Assembly: GCA_027063295.1 (NCBI GenBank)
Contig: JAMORZ010000044.1
Coordinates: 1 to 15,116, forward strand
Reading direction: 5' to 3'
Source: Sulfurimonas sp.
GTDB lineage: Bacteria; Campylobacterota; Campylobacteria; Campylobacterales; Sulfurimonadaceae
DNA length: 15,116 nt
The notes under the pieces are model-generated. The model had not been told where the DNA came from. It ran no database searches and worked only from the letters and a program-made list of their open reading frames with translations. Below are positions 13,940 through 15,116 of the stretch, piece by piece (positions within the stretch are counted from its first letter, which is position 1; the number at the start of each line of letters is the position of its first letter). The translations under genes were made by a program, and so were the position numbers.

Positions 13940-15116
13940 AATCCTATCTCTTGTGAAAAATCTTTTGCAAGATCAAAAAACAAAATCTCTAAATAAAGAT
14001 CATCTTTAATATAGCTGTATCTTTGCTTGAAAATATTTTGATTTTTAGGGTATATCAGATAAAGTTCAGAAGTATGTTTATACTTTGTTCCATAGGCATA
14101 GAGCTGGTACATATCTGCTTGGCTTATATCTTTTTGGGAGGTGATATTTTTGTACTTTGTATCAGCTATTATCTCATTTTTTGTATCTTTGTAGAGTACT
14201 ATATCTGGTCTAAGGGCAAATTTTTTATGGGAATCAACAAGATATTTTCCCTTGTCTTGAAGCCTTATGTCTTTGTATTTTTTCTTCAAATAAGCTCCCA
14301 CATAAGACTCAAAAAGCAGATTCATATCAAACAAGAGTGCAAACGCAACATCTGAGCCCTTGTAAGGTGAAAAAGAGTTCTCTAGCAAAAAAGTTTTTGC
14401 ATAGAGTAGTACAGACTCATAAGCCTTTGTCTCTCTGCTAAGTTGTACCTTTTTAAAATCTTCCTTTGGGGTATGGGTCGATGAAACCTCATCAAACACA
14501 AAAAGATACTCTCGTATCTTTTGTTGGTTTTTACTTAAGCGAGACTTTTTGTACAAATACTCCAAGGTGGTTTTTATAAGTTGGTTCTCTACTCTGTTAT
14601 TTGAGAACTCCTCATACTCTACAAAAAACCTATCTTTATGAACAGTGTTGTGTTTTAGCTGCTTAGAGAGTTTGAGTTTTCCTTTTAAAAAGTGAAGATT
14701 CTCCTCTTTTTGTATATAACTACTTCTAATACCCTTGCGAATCAAAATAGCAAGCTCTTCTAAAAACATAGAGATAAAGATCTCTAAAAGTGGCAGTTTA
14801 GCCGCTTTGAAGTTTGCTGTGTTGAAGTGTTTGAAAGGGGATTTTTTGAGGGTTTTTAACATTTTTAGGAGAATAGTTTTTGAGTCCTCTGTTGTTGCAC
14901 TCTCTATCTTTGGCAAGATCTCAATTGTAGTACCATCTTGCGTTTGGATCACCCCTACATAGTTTTGAGCTTGCAGAATTTTTCCAAATTTTTTCTTTGA
15001 GCTAAGTTTGAGGTAATTACTACTCTCTTCATGGGCTAAAACAAACTGCTCCAGTTCCAAAAAACTACTCTTTGAAATCTTATGAGCTTTGTTATCATTA
15101 AAAGAGCTCTCTTTAT
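13936..15116 (-). CDS. mcrC: McrC-family subunit of a McrBC-type restriction system, 5' end beyond window
   Basis: McrC supplies the nuclease that works with the McrB GTPase to cut DNA carrying methylated cytosines. An N-terminal region with NYVGVIQTQDGTTIEILPKI is followed by a helical middle and a C-terminal PD-(D/E)XK domain: LRPDIVLY (codon of the aspartate near 14203-14205), IIADTKYK about 14 residues later, and SQADMYQLYAYG. These are the diagnostic McrC marks and the catalytic residues are intact. A TTG at 15060 could be taken as start, but the frame stays open to 15116 and reads sensibly, including HKISKSSFLELEQFVL, so the gene very probably begins outside the window. The mcrB partner, normally upstream, is not visible. 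The stop overlaps yraN by ATGA. Confidence 0.9.
   Translation of the reverse strand, partial: KESSFNDNKAHKISKSSFLELEQFVLAHEESSNYLKLSSKKKFGKILQAQNYVGVIQTQDGTTIEILPKIESATTEDSKTILLKMLKTLKKSPFKHFNTANFKAAKLPLLEIFISMFLEELAILIRKGIRSSYIQKEENLHFLKGKLKLSKQLKHNTVHKDRFFVEYEEFSNNRVENQLIKTTLEYLYKKSRLSKNQQKIREYLFVFDEVSSTHTPKEDFKKVQLSRETKAYESVLLYAKTFLLENSFSPYKGSDVAFALLFDMNLLFESYVGAYLKKKYKDIRLQDKGKYLVDSHKKFALRPDIVLYKDTKNEIIADTKYKNITSQKDISQADMYQLYAYGTKYKHTSELYLIYPKNQNIFKQRYSYIKDDLYLEILFFDLAKDFSQEIGL

Noticed and set aside
1..15116. Search by eye for CRISPR arrays, tRNA genes, transposase genes and long direct repeats
   Set aside because: None seen; the only tandem repeat is the short coding one in the SPFH gene.
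13936..15116. Whole right end as a new defence island
   Set aside because: Only an McrC homologue and a widespread YraN protein are visible; both are known families and the upstream partner is outside the window.

Overview
The window looks like chromosomal DNA of a member of the Campylobacterota (the former Epsilonproteobacteria), probably close to Sulfurimonas or a relative. The grounds are the AT-rich codon choice, very tightly packed genes, TATAAT-type -10 boxes without a convincing -35, and two remembered gene neighbourhoods: ilvE beside an SPFH-domain membrane protein, and alaS-maf-penicillin-binding protein, both known from Campylobacter jejuni. The genus is inference. I see no rRNA, tRNA, CRISPR array, insertion sequence or phage gene. 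No gene-free stretch exceeds 300 bases; the longest is about 144 bases.

Layout, left to right. Bases 1-2369 hold three minus-strand genes read right to left: ilvE (branched-chain aminotransferase), an HflK/prohibitin-like SPFH protein, and the 5' part of hisI or hisIE, cut by the left edge. A divergent promoter region (2370-2513) separates them from the only plus-strand gene, a membrane fatty acid desaturase (2514-3680). The desaturase converges on a long minus-strand operon, and an imperfect hairpin (3671-3700) sits at the junction.

That operon (11116 down to 3711) is alaS, a four-helix CopD-like membrane protein, maf, a bioF-like gene, an Opp/Dpp-type ABC ATPase without visible permeases, and a class A penicillin-binding protein. 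Adjacent genes are 3 bases apart or overlap by 1 to 7 bases, so they are probably cotranscribed and translationally coupled. A good -10 box lies just upstream of alaS.

Further right, all on the minus strand, is a second unit with its own extended -10 promoter: an NAD(P)-dependent aldehyde dehydrogenase, a Uma2-family nuclease-like protein and a DUF523 protein that starts at TTG. The right end holds an McrC-family restriction subunit, whose reading frame runs off the window, overlapping by ATGA a yraN-type (UPF0102) nuclease-fold gene.

Most of this is ordinary housekeeping. The parts closest to accessory DNA are the McrC-YraN pair at the right edge and the Uma2 gene. I do not see convincing evidence of a new biological system; the findings are mainly unusual gene partnerships and gene-boundary decisions.
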